Positions 16,596-26,400 of a DNA stretch of 64,000 bases are shown here, piece after piece. The notes below the pieces were generated by a model. It was not told the origin of the DNA. It did not search any database and saw nothing but the letters and a program-made list of their open reading frames with translations. The position numbers and the translations under genes are program-made. Numbering within the stretch: the stretch's first letter is position 1; each line of letters starts with the position of its first letter. Source of the DNA: Bacteroidota bacterium (GTDB lineage Bacteria > Bacteroidota > Bacteroidia > Chitinophagales > LD1); contig CANJRM010000008.1 in assembly GCA_947476645.1 (NCBI GenBank), positions 1-64,000 on the forward strand. Direction: 5' to 3'.

Positions 16596-17096
16596 TTACT
16601 GCATTTTAATCACCATCGTATTGAATGGGTCATCGCCCATAATATATTTAATGCTCGCGTTGCTCTTTTCATCGCTTTCCATTGGCTGCAGAAAAATATC
16701 TGCATCTAAGTAAGTAGCCTGCTTATCAATATTCTTCACCACATAACGCTTATAGCCCGCTACTTTAAAAATTACGCGAACAGGTTCGCCCAATTCTTTT
16801 TTGTTTAAAGCAATGGCATAATTGCCCGCCTTGTCAACCGATGCCTGAATCAACTCCTCACCAAAACGGTCGAAATTAATTTTCGCATTGCCTATAGCTT
16901 TTCCTGTGGTAGCATCCACAATCTTTCCCGTTATCACTAACACATCGGGGTTAGTTACTGCGTGATTAGTTACTGCCTGCGGTCCCGCAGTCAAATTGTT
17001 TTCGCCTGTTGTTGACTTGTCTTGTGCTGAAACATTTCCAAACACAAAAACCAACAGGATGCCAACGCTGAGCGCTAGAATTGTTTTTGTTTTCAT
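16596..17096 (-). CDS. Secreted protein with carboxypeptidase-regulatory-like domain
   Basis: A 166-residue protein with a signal peptide (cleavage near GNVSAQ) and a beta-sandwich of the CarboxypepD_reg type: VLVITGKIVDATTGKAIGNAKINF, then DKAGNYAIALNKKELG, then VIFKVAGYKRYVVKNI. Such domains bind or brace other surface proteins; no catalytic part is present. The gene stands alone, with a promoter -7 match at 17207, a terminator at 16531, and an unusually perfect Shine-Dalgarno sequence before its ATG. Confidence 0.75.
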   Translation of the reverse strand: MKTKTILALSVGILLVFVFGNVSAQDKSTTGENNLTAGPQAVTNHAVTNPDVLVITGKIVDATTGKAIGNAKINFDRFGEELIQASVDKAGNYAIALNKKELGEPVRVIFKVAGYKRYVVKNIDKQATYLDADIFLQPMESDEKSNASIKYIMGDDPFNTMVIKMQ

Positions 17097-17109
17097 GACG
17101 TCCTCCTTT
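17097..17109 (-). promoter_or_regulatory. Perfect Shine-Dalgarno site (unusual in this phylum)
   Basis: The minus strand reads AAAGGAGGACGTC directly before the ATG at 17096, giving full complementarity to the 16S anti-SD at standard spacing. Bacteroidota genes generally lack this signal, and other starts in this window do too, so it stands out. Confidence 0.7.
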
Positions 17110-17206
17110 ATTAAATGGTTATAAAATCAGGTAAGTAAAAATTTGTTGTGGAAACCCCTCCTGCAATGTTCAACCGCGAATTTCCTTATCCAGCGAATTT
17201 TCGCAA

Positions 17207-17214
17207 CAAATATA
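17207..17214 (-). promoter_or_regulatory. Promoter -7 element of the 16596 gene
   Basis: TATATTTG on the minus strand, a perfect TAnnTTTG match. The -33 region is weak (no TTG at 19-21 bases). The leader would be about 100 bases. Confidence 0.4.
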
Positions 17215-17301
17215 TACTAATAAAAACGCACGAAGCAGAAAAAGATTGTATTGCCGTTGTTAAAAAATGAAAAAACAAATTTGGTGGTGGTTGAAGAGAT
17301 G

Positions 17302-17353
17302 CTTCGACAAGCTCAGCATGACAAGCTACACTGTCACCCTGAGCTTGTCGAAG
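17302..17353. repeat. REP-like palindrome, copy 2 (arms reversed)
   Basis: CTTCGACAAGCTCAGCATGAC, a 10-base spacer, then GTCACCCTGAGCTTGTCGAAG. These are the same arms as in copy 1 but turned outward, so the single arm rather than the pair may be the mobile unit. It lies just after the ABC transporter gene. Confidence 0.9.
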
Positions 17354-17370
17354 GGTTGTATTGACGAGTC

Positions 17371-19191
17371 TTAAAACGCCTGTAACTCTACCAGCTTTTT
17401 GTAGATGCCGTTCTTAGCCATTAAGCCAATGTGGTTGCCGCGCTCAGAGATATGACCGTCCTGCATCACAATAATTTCATCGGCATACTGAATGGTGGAA
17501 AGGCGATGTGCTACTATGATAGTGGTTCTTCCTTTCATTAGTTTTGTCAACGCATCCTGTACCGATTTTTCGGAGTTGGAATCAAGTGACGATGTAGCTT
17601 CATCCAAAATCAATATCGGTGGATTTTTTAGAACAGCACGCGCAATTGTCAATCGTTGGCGCTCACCACCGCTTAGCTTTCCTCCTCTGTCACCAATGGT
17701 GGAATCGTAACCATTCTCCATTTTCATAACGAAATCATGTGCGTTAGCAATTTTTGCCGCATCCATTACTTCTTCACGTGTAGCACCTTCCATTCCAAAA
17801 GCAATATTGTTGAGCACCGAATCGTTGAAGAGAATTGACTCCTGCGAAACCATTCCGAACAAACCACGCAAATCGTTCAGTTTATAATCGCGAATGTTTT
17901 TGCCGTCAATTAAAATTTCGCCTTCGCTTACATCATAAAAGCGCGGCAGCAAATCAACCATCGTTGTTTTTCCTGCACCTGATTGCCCAACAAGCGCAAC
18001 CACTTTGCCTTTGGTTATTTTCAAGTTTATAGCCTGAAGAATTTTTTTGTTGTCGTAGTTGTGATAGGAAAAGCCTACTGAACGATATTCAATTTCATTT
18101 TTGAATTCTTTAATAGCACTCGCATTTTCTTTTTCTGCAATTTTCACTTCTGCATCCAGCACTTCAAAAATTCGTTGTGCAGAAGCCAATCCTTTTCGAA
18201 TGTTGTACGAAGCCGATGAAAAATTTTTTGCAGGTGGAATCAACTGCGCAAACAAAACCATGAAGGCAATGAAAGTTTCCGCCTCTAAATTTTTCTGCAA
18301 CACAAGCGTTCCTCCAAAATAAAGCACCGTGCAAACAACCACCATCGCTAAAAACTCGGTAAGCGGGGAAGACAATTCTCTGCGCGTGGTGATTTCTCTG
18401 CTCAGTGAAAAAAATTCTGCATTCACTTTATCAAATTGTTTACGCATGAAGTTTTCTGCGTTGAACGCATGAATAATTCTCAAGCCGCTAAGCGTTTCAT
18501 CTATAATAGAAAGCAAACGACCCGAAACAGATTGCGCTTCCATAGATTGCCTCTTTAAACTTTTGCCCACTCTCCCAATGATTAAACCGGTAACCAACAA
18601 ATTGATTAAAACAAAGGCGGTAAGCTGCGGACTCAGCAAAAGCAGCGCACCTAAAAAGATGATAATGTTCAGCGGCTCTCGAACGGTTACCTCAATGAAA
18701 CTGATGATGCTGATTTCCACTTCTTTCACATCGTCCGTAAGGCGCGAAATCAAATCGCCTTTGCGCTCTTTAGAATAATATGAAAGCGGAAGCGACAAAA
18801 TTTTTGCATAAAGCTCATTGCGAATATCGCGCACCGAGCCGCTGCGAATGGGAGAAAGAAAATAAAGCGCAAGAAACCGAAACAGATTTTTTAGAAAAAA
18901 CAGAATAGCAATAGCTGCGCAAAATTTTATCAGTGCAACAACCTGTCCGCTATTCATTATCTCTTCGCTCAAAACATATTTCATGTAATCAATAAACCAG
19001 GTTGCGCTTAAGTGTAGTTCCGGCTTCGTTACAACTTTCGGAATTTTGTTGAACAGCAATTGCAAAAACGGAATTATCATCACTACAGAAAACAGGGAAA
19101 ACAAAACGGTGAGCACGTTGAACACAATGTTCAACAGCGCAAACGAAGAGTACTTGCGAACGTAAGAGAGAATGCGGAGAAGATTCTTCAT
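17371..19191 (-). CDS. ABC exporter, MsbA-like half transporter
   Basis: A 606-residue permease-ATPase fusion. The N-terminal ABC transmembrane domain (about residues 1-320, six helices) is followed by the ATPase. That domain has Walker A GQSGAGKTTM, Q-loop MVSQESILFNDSV, signature KLSGGERQRLTIARA, Walker B ILILDEATSSLD and the H-loop AHRLST. Half transporters of this kind form homodimers and move lipids or drugs; an MsbA-like lipid flippase is the likely role but is not proven by sequence. I start it at the ATG at 19191 (MKNLLRIL). The 20-residue extension in the ORF track (to 19251) looks untranslated and would almost touch the divergent rbfA start. Confidence 0.9.
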   Translation of the reverse strand: MKNLLRILSYVRKYSSFALLNIVFNVLTVLFSLFSVVMIIPFLQLLFNKIPKVVTKPELHLSATWFIDYMKYVLSEEIMNSGQVVALIKFCAAIAILFFLKNLFRFLALYFLSPIRSGSVRDIRNELYAKILSLPLSYYSKERKGDLISRLTDDVKEVEISIISFIEVTVREPLNIIIFLGALLLLSPQLTAFVLINLLVTGLIIGRVGKSLKRQSMEAQSVSGRLLSIIDETLSGLRIIHAFNAENFMRKQFDKVNAEFFSLSREITTRRELSSPLTEFLAMVVVCTVLYFGGTLVLQKNLEAETFIAFMVLFAQLIPPAKNFSSASYNIRKGLASAQRIFEVLDAEVKIAEKENASAIKEFKNEIEYRSVGFSYHNYDNKKILQAINLKITKGKVVALVGQSGAGKTTMVDLLPRFYDVSEGEILIDGKNIRDYKLNDLRGLFGMVSQESILFNDSVLNNIAFGMEGATREEVMDAAKIANAHDFVMKMENGYDSTIGDRGGKLSGGERQRLTIARAVLKNPPILILDEATSSLDSNSEKSVQDALTKLMKGRTTIIVAHRLSTIQYADEIIVMQDGHISERGNHIGLMAKNGIYKKLVELQAF

Positions 19192-19281
19192 GTGCTCAAA
19201 TATAGAATGATGAATGAAACGCGTGAAGGAGAAAAATATTTCGCCCGCCATTGTTTTTTACTTTTACCAAAAATTGAAAAC

Positions 19282-19737
19282 ATGGATTCGCGCAGACAAT
19301 TGAAAGTAGGTTCTGAAATTCAAAAAGCTTTTTCTGAAATACTAACCCGTGATGGCAAAGCTATTTACGGTAAAGCATTTGTAACCTTGACCAAAGTACG
19401 GGTAACTTCCGATTTAGGTTTAGCGCGTTTTTACCTCAGCGTTTTCAATACCGAAAACCCGGATGAGGTAGTTGAAAAATTCAACGAGCGCAAATTTGAA
19501 CTGAAAAGAAAACTGGTTGAAAAACTTCGCCATCAGCTGCGCGTAACCCCCGAAATAGAATTTTTCAGAGACGAAACGCTTGACTACGCTTTTCACATGG
19601 ATGAAGTTTTTAAGAAAGTGCATGAAGACGATGAGAGAATAAAGTTAGAAGCGAGTAGTGCGAAGCCCGAAGTAAAACCAAAGGCAAAACGGGTTACCAC
19701 AAAAACTAAAACTCCAACTAAACGAGTAAAGAAGTAA
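19282..19737 (+). CDS. rbfA: Ribosome-binding factor A
   Basis: A 151-residue RbfA, a KH-fold factor for late 30S maturation (16S 5' end processing, cold growth). The core runs RQLKVGSEIQKAFSEILTRDGKAIYGKAFVTLTKVRVTSDLGLARFYLSVF, with the conserved LRVTPEIEFFRDETLDYAFHMDEVF near residue 95. The C-terminus is a Lys/Thr-rich tail (KAKRVTTKTKTPTKRVKK). The ORF track starts much earlier (19060); the true start is the ATG at 19282 (MDSRRQLK), because the upstream part overlaps the ABC gene and is out of family. A permease gene follows after 18 bases. Confidence 0.93.
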   Translation: MDSRRQLKVGSEIQKAFSEILTRDGKAIYGKAFVTLTKVRVTSDLGLARFYLSVFNTENPDEVVEKFNERKFELKRKLVEKLRHQLRVTPEIEFFRDETLDYAFHMDEVFKKVHEDDERIKLEASSAKPEVKPKAKRVTTKTKTPTKRVKK

Positions 19738-19755
19738 CCAACTGTAAAACGGCAC

Positions 19756-20979
19756 ATGCTTGCATTCAGAATTGCATTACGCTACATCTTCTCGAAAAAA
19801 TCCACCAATGCCATTAATGTGATTTCACGCGTGAGCATGTTGGGTATGGGTGTAGGTGCGTTTGCCTTGATTGTAGTGCTCTCAGTGTTCAACGGCTTTG
19901 AAGGATTGGTGCTTTCGCTCTACAATTCTTTCTATCCCGATTTAGAAATTCGCGCGGTGCAGGGAAAAACATTTGAAGATGATTCGCTGTTCCGTTCTAA
20001 AATTTTACAGCTCAACGGCATTGCATCGCTATCGCAAACGCTTGAAGAAAACGCCTATCTCGAATACGGAGAAGAAGCGCAACTCGCCACTATAAAAGGC
20101 GTAGATGAAAATTACAACTCGGTTACTACTGTAAAAAATTATGTGCGCGATGGAAAATTTTTACTGCGCGACACTTCGATGAATTACGCAGTGATAGGCG
20201 CAAACATCAGCTATCCGATGAACATAGATGTGAAGCGCGGAGCCGAGCCGCTGCGCATTACCGTGCCGCGCAAGGGAGTGAAAACCGCTTTCGCGCCCGA
20301 AGATGCATTCAATACTATGTCGGTGATTCCTGCGGGAGTTTTTTCTATTCAGCAGGAGTTTGATTCCAAATATATTTTTGTGAATCTGAATTTTGCGCGC
20401 GAGTTACTTGGCGAAGAGAATCGCGTTTCGGCTTATGAAATAAAACTGAAACCCGAAGCCGACATTGAAGCCACAAAAAAACAACTGGCGCAATTAGCCG
20501 GAAAAGATTTTGCGGTGCGCACGCGCTACGAGCAAAAAGCTGAAACCTATCAGGTGATGCTGATTGAGCGGTGGGTGACCACCGCCATTCTTGGCTTTAT
20601 CATTCTTATTATTTCGTTCAACATTATCGGTTCACTCTCTATGCTCGTGCTCGAAAAATCAAAAGACATTTCTATTTTAAAAGCAATGGGCAGCAATGCG
20701 CAGCAGGTAAAAAAGATTTATCTGCTCAATGGCATGTTGTCTTCGCTCATTGGTGCACTTACAGGTTTAGTGCTCGGTTATTCAGTAGTGCTGCTTCAAA
20801 TGAAATTTCATTTTCTGAAATTAGGCGGAGCTGACTCGAGTTTCGTAATCAACTATTATCCTGTAAAATTAAAGTGGCTCGACCCTGTGGTAACCATGCT
20901 GATTATAGTTTCGGTAAGCTTGTTAGCGGCTTATTTTCCCGCGAAAAGAGCGAGTGAAAGTGAAATGAGTTTTAAGTAA
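19756..20979 (+). CDS. LolC/LolE-like ABC permease (FtsX/MacB family)
   Basis: A 407-residue protein. Its N-terminal RIALRYIFSKKSTNAINVISRVSMLGMGVGAFALIVVLSVFNGFEGLV is typical of lipoprotein-releasing permeases. A periplasmic MacB_PCD-type domain (about residues 50-260) follows, then three helices of the FtsX domain (AILGFIILIISFNIIGSL, ISILKAMGSNAQQVKKIYLLNGMLSSLIGA, and the last ending YFPAKRASE). The likely role is moving lipoproteins from the inner membrane with a separate ATPase that is not in this window. The pairing with rbfA upstream is common in Bacteroidota. Confidence 0.9.
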   Translation: MLAFRIALRYIFSKKSTNAINVISRVSMLGMGVGAFALIVVLSVFNGFEGLVLSLYNSFYPDLEIRAVQGKTFEDDSLFRSKILQLNGIASLSQTLEENAYLEYGEEAQLATIKGVDENYNSVTTVKNYVRDGKFLLRDTSMNYAVIGANISYPMNIDVKRGAEPLRITVPRKGVKTAFAPEDAFNTMSVIPAGVFSIQQEFDSKYIFVNLNFARELLGEENRVSAYEIKLKPEADIEATKKQLAQLAGKDFAVRTRYEQKAETYQVMLIERWVTTAILGFIILIISFNIIGSLSMLVLEKSKDISILKAMGSNAQQVKKIYLLNGMLSSLIGALTGLVLGYSVVLLQMKFHFLKLGGADSSFVINYYPVKLKWLDPVVTMLIIVSVSLLAAYFPAKRASESEMSFK

Positions 20980-20993
20980 AACCCCTAAAAAAG

Positions 20994-21956
20994 ATGTTTA
21001 TGAAAAACATTCTACTTGTCTTTAGTTTTCTAACTCTGATACAGTTGGGATTTTCTCAGACGCGCGACACGATCATTGTCAATGGAGATACGGTTGTTGT
21101 CCTTCGCGATGCCTTAACACCCGCGGATAGTTTAAGACAAATCGGAGATTTAAAAGGAGCTATAGAATCTTTTAAAAATGCTTACGAAATCGAGGGCACC
21201 AATTTTAATGAACTCTATAATTATGCCTGTGCCCTCTCACTTGATGACCAAATTGACTCTGCATTCAAATATTTATTAATTGCCGCAACAAAGGACACTT
21301 CACCATTTATGTTATGTGATCCGGATCTTTTGAATTTACGAAAAGACAATCGTTGGGGTGATTTCGAAACAAACCTTATAGCAGCTATTCAGAAAAAATA
21401 TAATCATCGCTATAAAGATATTGAGTACGCCAAAAAGCTTTGGTATATGCATGTGACAGACCAAGCATATTATGATTGTATTTTCCTTGCTGAAGATAAA
21501 ATTGGCAAGGGTTCTATAGTGGTAAAAGCATTATGGAAAATAAAAGAGTCTCTCAATCTCGAAAATCAAAAAGAACTTGAGCGTCTCATAGACAAAAAGG
21601 GCTGGCCTAAAAACTCACAAGTAGGTAAAGAGGCAGCACAATCTGCGTTTTTGGTTATTCAACATTCCGATGCAGAGAAGCAAAAAAAATATTTGCCAAC
21701 GATAGAAAAGCTTTGTAAAGATAAAGAAGCGGATTGGGAAAGCTATGCGCTGATGTATGACCGAGTGCAGATAAGCGATAATAAGCCTCAAAAATTTGGT
21801 TCACAGATTCGTTTCAATCCTCAAACAAGTAAGTATGAACTTTTTCCTCTCTTAGATGAAAGTAAAGTTGAGCAATGGCGGCAAGAAGTAGGGTTGGGTT
21901 CGCTGGCGAAGTATGTGGCTCAATGGGATATAAAGTTTGAACCGAATAAAAAGTAA
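20994..21956 (+). CDS. Secreted DUF6624-like protein with a TPR-like N-terminus
   Basis: A 320-residue protein with a signal peptide (cleavage near LGFSQ). A short repeat region with a TPR-like helix pair follows (LRQIGDLKGAIESFKNAYEIEGTNF and NYACALSLDDQIDSAFKYL). The C-terminal domain carries GWPKNSQVGKEAAQSAFLVIQHSDAEKQKKYLPTIEKL and WESYALMYDRVQI. That wording matches the DUF6624 group as I remember it; the function is unknown. An alternative ATG six bases downstream (MKNILLVF) is equally possible. It is 14 bases after the permease gene, perhaps co-transcribed. Confidence 0.7.
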   Translation: MFMKNILLVFSFLTLIQLGFSQTRDTIIVNGDTVVVLRDALTPADSLRQIGDLKGAIESFKNAYEIEGTNFNELYNYACALSLDDQIDSAFKYLLIAATKDTSPFMLCDPDLLNLRKDNRWGDFETNLIAAIQKKYNHRYKDIEYAKKLWYMHVTDQAYYDCIFLAEDKIGKGSIVVKALWKIKESLNLENQKELERLIDKKGWPKNSQVGKEAAQSAFLVIQHSDAEKQKKYLPTIEKLCKDKEADWESYALMYDRVQISDNKPQKFGSQIRFNPQTSKYELFPLLDESKVEQWRQEVGLGSLAKYVAQWDIKFEPNKK

Positions 21957-21974
21957 TTCGCAACAACGGCTTTA

Positions 21975-23066
21975 CTATCCCAAATACACCGCCCCAGCAC
22001 AAGTATCTTTCCTCGCACCTGTTACACTTTTCAGCACATTTACTTCGTTGCGTTTGCGCAACACACCCATAAATGCAATTACAAGAGCTTCTTTAAACTT
22101 CACCAATTCTTCATTGGGAATTTCAATGGTGAGTTTGGTTTGTGCTTTTATTCTTTCGAGTAAGAATGTATTGAACGCTCCGCCACCTGTTACCAAGATT
22201 TTGTCTTCGGGCGATAAAGTGATTTTTTCTTTTTTGACAATTCGCTGAATGTGATTTGCAATTTGAACGGCTATATGCTCCACATAAGTTCTCATTTTAT
22301 CTTCTACCGAAATTCCAAATTCCTCCAACAGCGGCAGAATTATCTCGCGCGAAAAACTATTGTCTAAAGATTTCGGAAAGGGCTGCGAACAAAATTTCAC
22401 TTCGTTCAGTCTTGCTAACAATTCTGCATTCAATTCTCCGCTCGCTGCAATTTCTCCGGCAGCATCGTATTCTTTGTCAAAAGTATTTGCAAGAAAATTC
22501 AACACCTGATTTGCAGCACAAATATCAAAAGCAACAATTTCTGTTTCGGATTTACAACTGATATTTGCAATGCCGCCTATGTTCAAGCAAAGTTTGTAGT
22601 CAGCAAAAAGAAGTTTGTCGCCAATAGGAACAATAGGTGTTCCCTGTCCGCCATTCGCCATATCAGCCGAACGAAAATCACAAACCACAGGAAGATTTGT
22701 TTGTGCGGCTATTGCCGCACCATTTCCTATTTGTGTTGTAAATCCCTTTTCGGGAAAATGAAAAATAGTGTGCCCATGTGAAGCAATGAAGTCAACTTTA
22801 TTTTGCAACGAATTTTTCTGAATGAATTCATGCACACATTTGCCGAAATAATTTCCAAGCGAAGTGTGCGCTTGTGCAATTTCTTTTGCCGTGGAAGTTG
22901 GCAATGATTTTATTCTCAGAATGCCTTCGGCAGAAAACTCCACCACTTCGGTTTGCAGAATTTTAAAATTCCACGTTTCGTTTTCATAGGTAAATTCACA
23001 ATAGGCAATATCAAGCCCGTCAAGAGAACTTCCCGACATCAATCCAATTGCGCGATAATGATTCAT
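21975..23066 (-). CDS. anmK: Anhydro-N-acetylmuramic acid kinase
   Basis: A 363-residue sugar kinase of the hexokinase/actin fold that phosphorylates and opens 1,6-anhydro-MurNAc from cell-wall turnover. Visible signatures are GLMSGSSLDGLDIAYCEF at the N-terminus, FIASHGHTIFHFPEKGFTTQIGNGAAIA, the nucleotide site LCLNIGGIANIS, and ILVTGGGAFNTFLLERI near the C-terminus. Length is normal. A cytochrome c lipoprotein gene ends two bases upstream, so they are likely one transcript although unrelated in function. Confidence 0.93.
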   Translation of the reverse strand: MNHYRAIGLMSGSSLDGLDIAYCEFTYENETWNFKILQTEVVEFSAEGILRIKSLPTSTAKEIAQAHTSLGNYFGKCVHEFIQKNSLQNKVDFIASHGHTIFHFPEKGFTTQIGNGAAIAAQTNLPVVCDFRSADMANGGQGTPIVPIGDKLLFADYKLCLNIGGIANISCKSETEIVAFDICAANQVLNFLANTFDKEYDAAGEIAASGELNAELLARLNEVKFCSQPFPKSLDNSFSREIILPLLEEFGISVEDKMRTYVEHIAVQIANHIQRIVKKEKITLSPEDKILVTGGGAFNTFLLERIKAQTKLTIEIPNEELVKFKEALVIAFMGVLRKRNEVNVLKSVTGARKDTCAGAVYLG

Positions 23067-23068
23067 GA

Positions 23069-23386
23069 TTACTTGTTGTGCCAGCCTACAATCAAGTCGG
23101 CTACTGCAGAAATTTCTGCGGTGCTCAATTTATCTTGAAACGCAGGCATGTGACCTTTGCCGTTTGTGATGCTGTTTACCAATCCTGCTTTGTCTAAAGC
23201 AATGGTATGAAGGTTAGGTGTGCGGCTGTCTTTAATTCCATCGGCACCGTGGCAACCTTTGCAATTACTTGCGAATACAAGCGCCCCATCTACAGCTGTT
23301 TCTTTAGCGGCAGTAGGAGCTGATTTTTTTGAGCACGATGCAATTGAAATTACAATAACAACAAAGGCGAACATAATTTTCTTCAT
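23069..23386 (-). CDS. Cytochrome c lipoprotein
   Basis: A 105-residue protein with a lipoprotein signal (VISIASCSKKS, lipid on Cys18). A single small class I cytochrome c domain follows, with the haem site SNCKGCHGADG and the distal methionine in GHMPAFQDKLS. It would sit on the periplasmic face of a membrane and shuttle single electrons, partner unknown. It is translated just upstream of anmK, and a T9SS gene lies upstream on the same strand. Confidence 0.88.
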   Translation of the reverse strand: MKKIMFAFVVIVISIASCSKKSAPTAAKETAVDGALVFASNCKGCHGADGIKDSRTPNLHTIALDKAGLVNSITNGKGHMPAFQDKLSTAEISAVADLIVGWHNK

Positions 23387-23420
23387 GAGTAAATATTTTT
23401 TGTAAATCTAAGTGAAAAAT

Positions 23421-26400
23421 TTAGCGCACCAACGTTACGTTTCCTCTGCGTGTAATTTCTTCGGGGTCTTTTGTTTCGGCAATAATTTGCCAAACATAAA
23501 CACCCATTTCCTGTTCTATGTTTCTGAATTTTCCGTTCCAGCCTTCTTCAATATCATTGGTAGAAAAAACTTTTTCACCCCAACGATTCCACACCGAAAA
23601 TTCTTTCAGCTTGCCTATGTTGAGGTAGCGAAGAATTCTGAAAACATCATTCACGCCATCGCCATTTGGTGAGAAAGCCGTGGGCACTAAAAGAAGATTG
23701 TTGGTTTCGACCGTAATGATGATTGAGTCGCTATTCACACAACCGAAATCATTTTCTACGTACAGCACATACGCTTGCGTCTTGGTAATATCGGCAGAAG
23801 TTTGTAGTGACTGATAGCTGTGCAGAAAAGTTTTTGGCGACCAAAAATATTTCGAAGCATCTGTTGAGCCATCAAGAAATGCTTTGGTGTCTTTCCAAAT
23901 CAAGGTGTCGTTTCCTGCGTTCACAATCGGCAACTGAACCACATTGATGAAAGTAGAATCGTAATTCGTGCAGCCGTTAATGTCAGTTGCGGTTACATAA
24001 TAAAACTGCGAAGTATCTGGCCATGCAAATGGATTTGAAATGTTGAGCGCGCTCAACGTGTTATCAAAATTCCATTGGTAAACCTGCGCTCCGTTTGCAA
24101 AAATTTGCAACGTATCGCCTACGCATACAGAATCTTTTTGCGTAAACGATAACGTAGGTAATGGAAGAACAACAATCAAAATATCATCGCTCTTTGTATA
24201 ACAATAATTAGAAACAGTGAGCGTGTAAGTTGTGTTTATGGCGGGATAAAATCCCGGGCTGTAAGAATTCGGATTCACTAAAAACTGATTCGGTGTCCAC
24301 ACATAATTCGATGCGCCTTGGCTGGTAACATTCGCGTAAACCGTATCGCCAATGCAAACATTTTTTGTAGCGTCAATAATCACATTGATGTTCGGGTCTA
24401 GCACATACACGGTAACCGAATCAAATGCCGCACAACCATTCGCATCGGTTCCCATTACTAAATAAGTTGTGTTGGTCAGCGGTCGAGCAATAGGGTTTTG
24501 AATAAATGCAGAATTAAGTGAGAACGATGGCATCCATTGATAACTAAACGCACCAATCGCATTCAACTGCACACTGTCTTTAAAATTCGCACCACTTAAA
24601 CAAACCGAAGTATCAATGCCTGCAAAAACATTTGGTGGTGCAAAAAACAAAATCGTAACAGCATCGCTTGCGCTACATTGAAATGCATTAACCGCAGTAA
24701 CATTGTAAGTAATTGATGAAGGTGGCACAGGTGTAGAAACCGGATTTGCCAATGTTGAATCATTCAAATAAAGCGCAGGGCTCCAGGTGTAAACAGAACC
24801 CCCGCTTGCATGCAACTGCACCGATTGCCCGGGACAAATTGCTGTATCGTTATTCGCCACCACAGGAACAGGATTTACAGTAATTGATTTTGTAATCGTA
24901 TCGCTGCAACCAGCAGAAGCAACAATTAAATCAACGTTGAAATTTCCAACGGTGTTGTAAGTAGTTGTTGGATTCGCTTGCGTATCGCTTGCTCCATTTC
25001 CAAACTGCCATGCGTAAGCAGTAATTGTTCCTGTGCTGTTGTCGGTAAAATTCACAGGCGAATTCACGCACGTTTGTGCGAAAGAAAAATCGGCAACGGG
25101 TGTGGAGTAAATCGTAATTGGTTTTACAATCGTATCTCTACAGCCCAAATCATTACCACCAACGAGCGTAACATTATACGTGCCGGATGTAGTGTATAAA
25201 TGCGTAGGGTTGCTTGCGCCAGATGTATTTCCATCGCCAAAATTCCAGTTCCATTGATTTACATTTCCTACGGTAGAAATACTTTGGTCGGTAAAATTTG
25301 CACTTGTTCCTTCGCAAACATTTGCTGTTGTAAAATCTGAATGATGCGTTGGATAAATGTAAACGAAAGCGTAAGTAGTGTCAATACATGCCTGTAATCC
25401 TGTACCCTTAGTTGCAATCAGTGTAACAAAATAAGTTCCCGTATCCGGGTAATCATAAAACGGAACAGGCTGATTAGAAACATCGGTTGTAATTCCAGGA
25501 ACACCAAAATCCCAATTGTAAGTAATCGGCACACCTACGGGTGGTGGGTTGTAAGAAGTATTTTGAAACACCACGTGCAGATTGCTGCAATTGATAATGT
25601 AGGTTCCTACTCCGGTTCCCGGATTAATATCTGTACTCGGAATATCCGCCACAGGAATATTACACGGAGTTACGTTGAATTGAAAATCGCGCAGATACGT
25701 TGCTATTAAAACCCCGCCTCTGTATTCGCTCACACAAATGCCCACTACAAATTGTCCTTGTGCATTCGGTGTGCCCGTTAGAAAACCTGTGTTCGGGTCA
25801 ATTTGCAATGAATTATTTCCAAGCGGATTTATTGCACTGTATCCTGTTTCCCAATACACATCTTGAAACGGTGGTCCCGCAGGACTAAGAGGAGCCGGAT
25901 CCATAGTATCTCCTCCTAATTGAGGAGAACACAACGAATAGGTCAACACATCTCCATTGGCATCAGAGGCGGAGTGGTCAAATCTCAATGGCGCGTTTAA
26001 GCAAATAAAGGTTGGAGGAAATTGATTGAACTCAGGACTGCTATTGTGATAAGTGGCAGTAGGAGGAATGTATGCCGAGTAAGTTCCGCCTTGTGAACCG
26101 GGTGTCATAATGTTGTCGATAGAACCATTGCGGCAACAACGCACATAAGCTATGGTATATCCCTGCACATCACTTGGCAAAGTATAGGTAATGGTATAAA
26201 CTCCTTCTTCCACACAAACTCCGCTTGTATTAGTTAAACAAGGATTATCAATTGGAGGGTCAATGTTTGTAACAGTAGGGGCATCTAAATCAATAGTTGT
26301 AACGAGCGAACCAAAGTTGTCGTAAACAAAAATATGACCCGCTCTTACCATTCCATTGGCATCGGGCAATCCATCAAAAACAGTTTGCGAATTACAGTCA

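Noticed and set aside
19060-19281. N-terminal 74 residues of the rbfA ORF in the track
   Set aside because: Antisense to the ABC exporter gene and unlike RbfA; the family sequence starts at the ATG at 19282.
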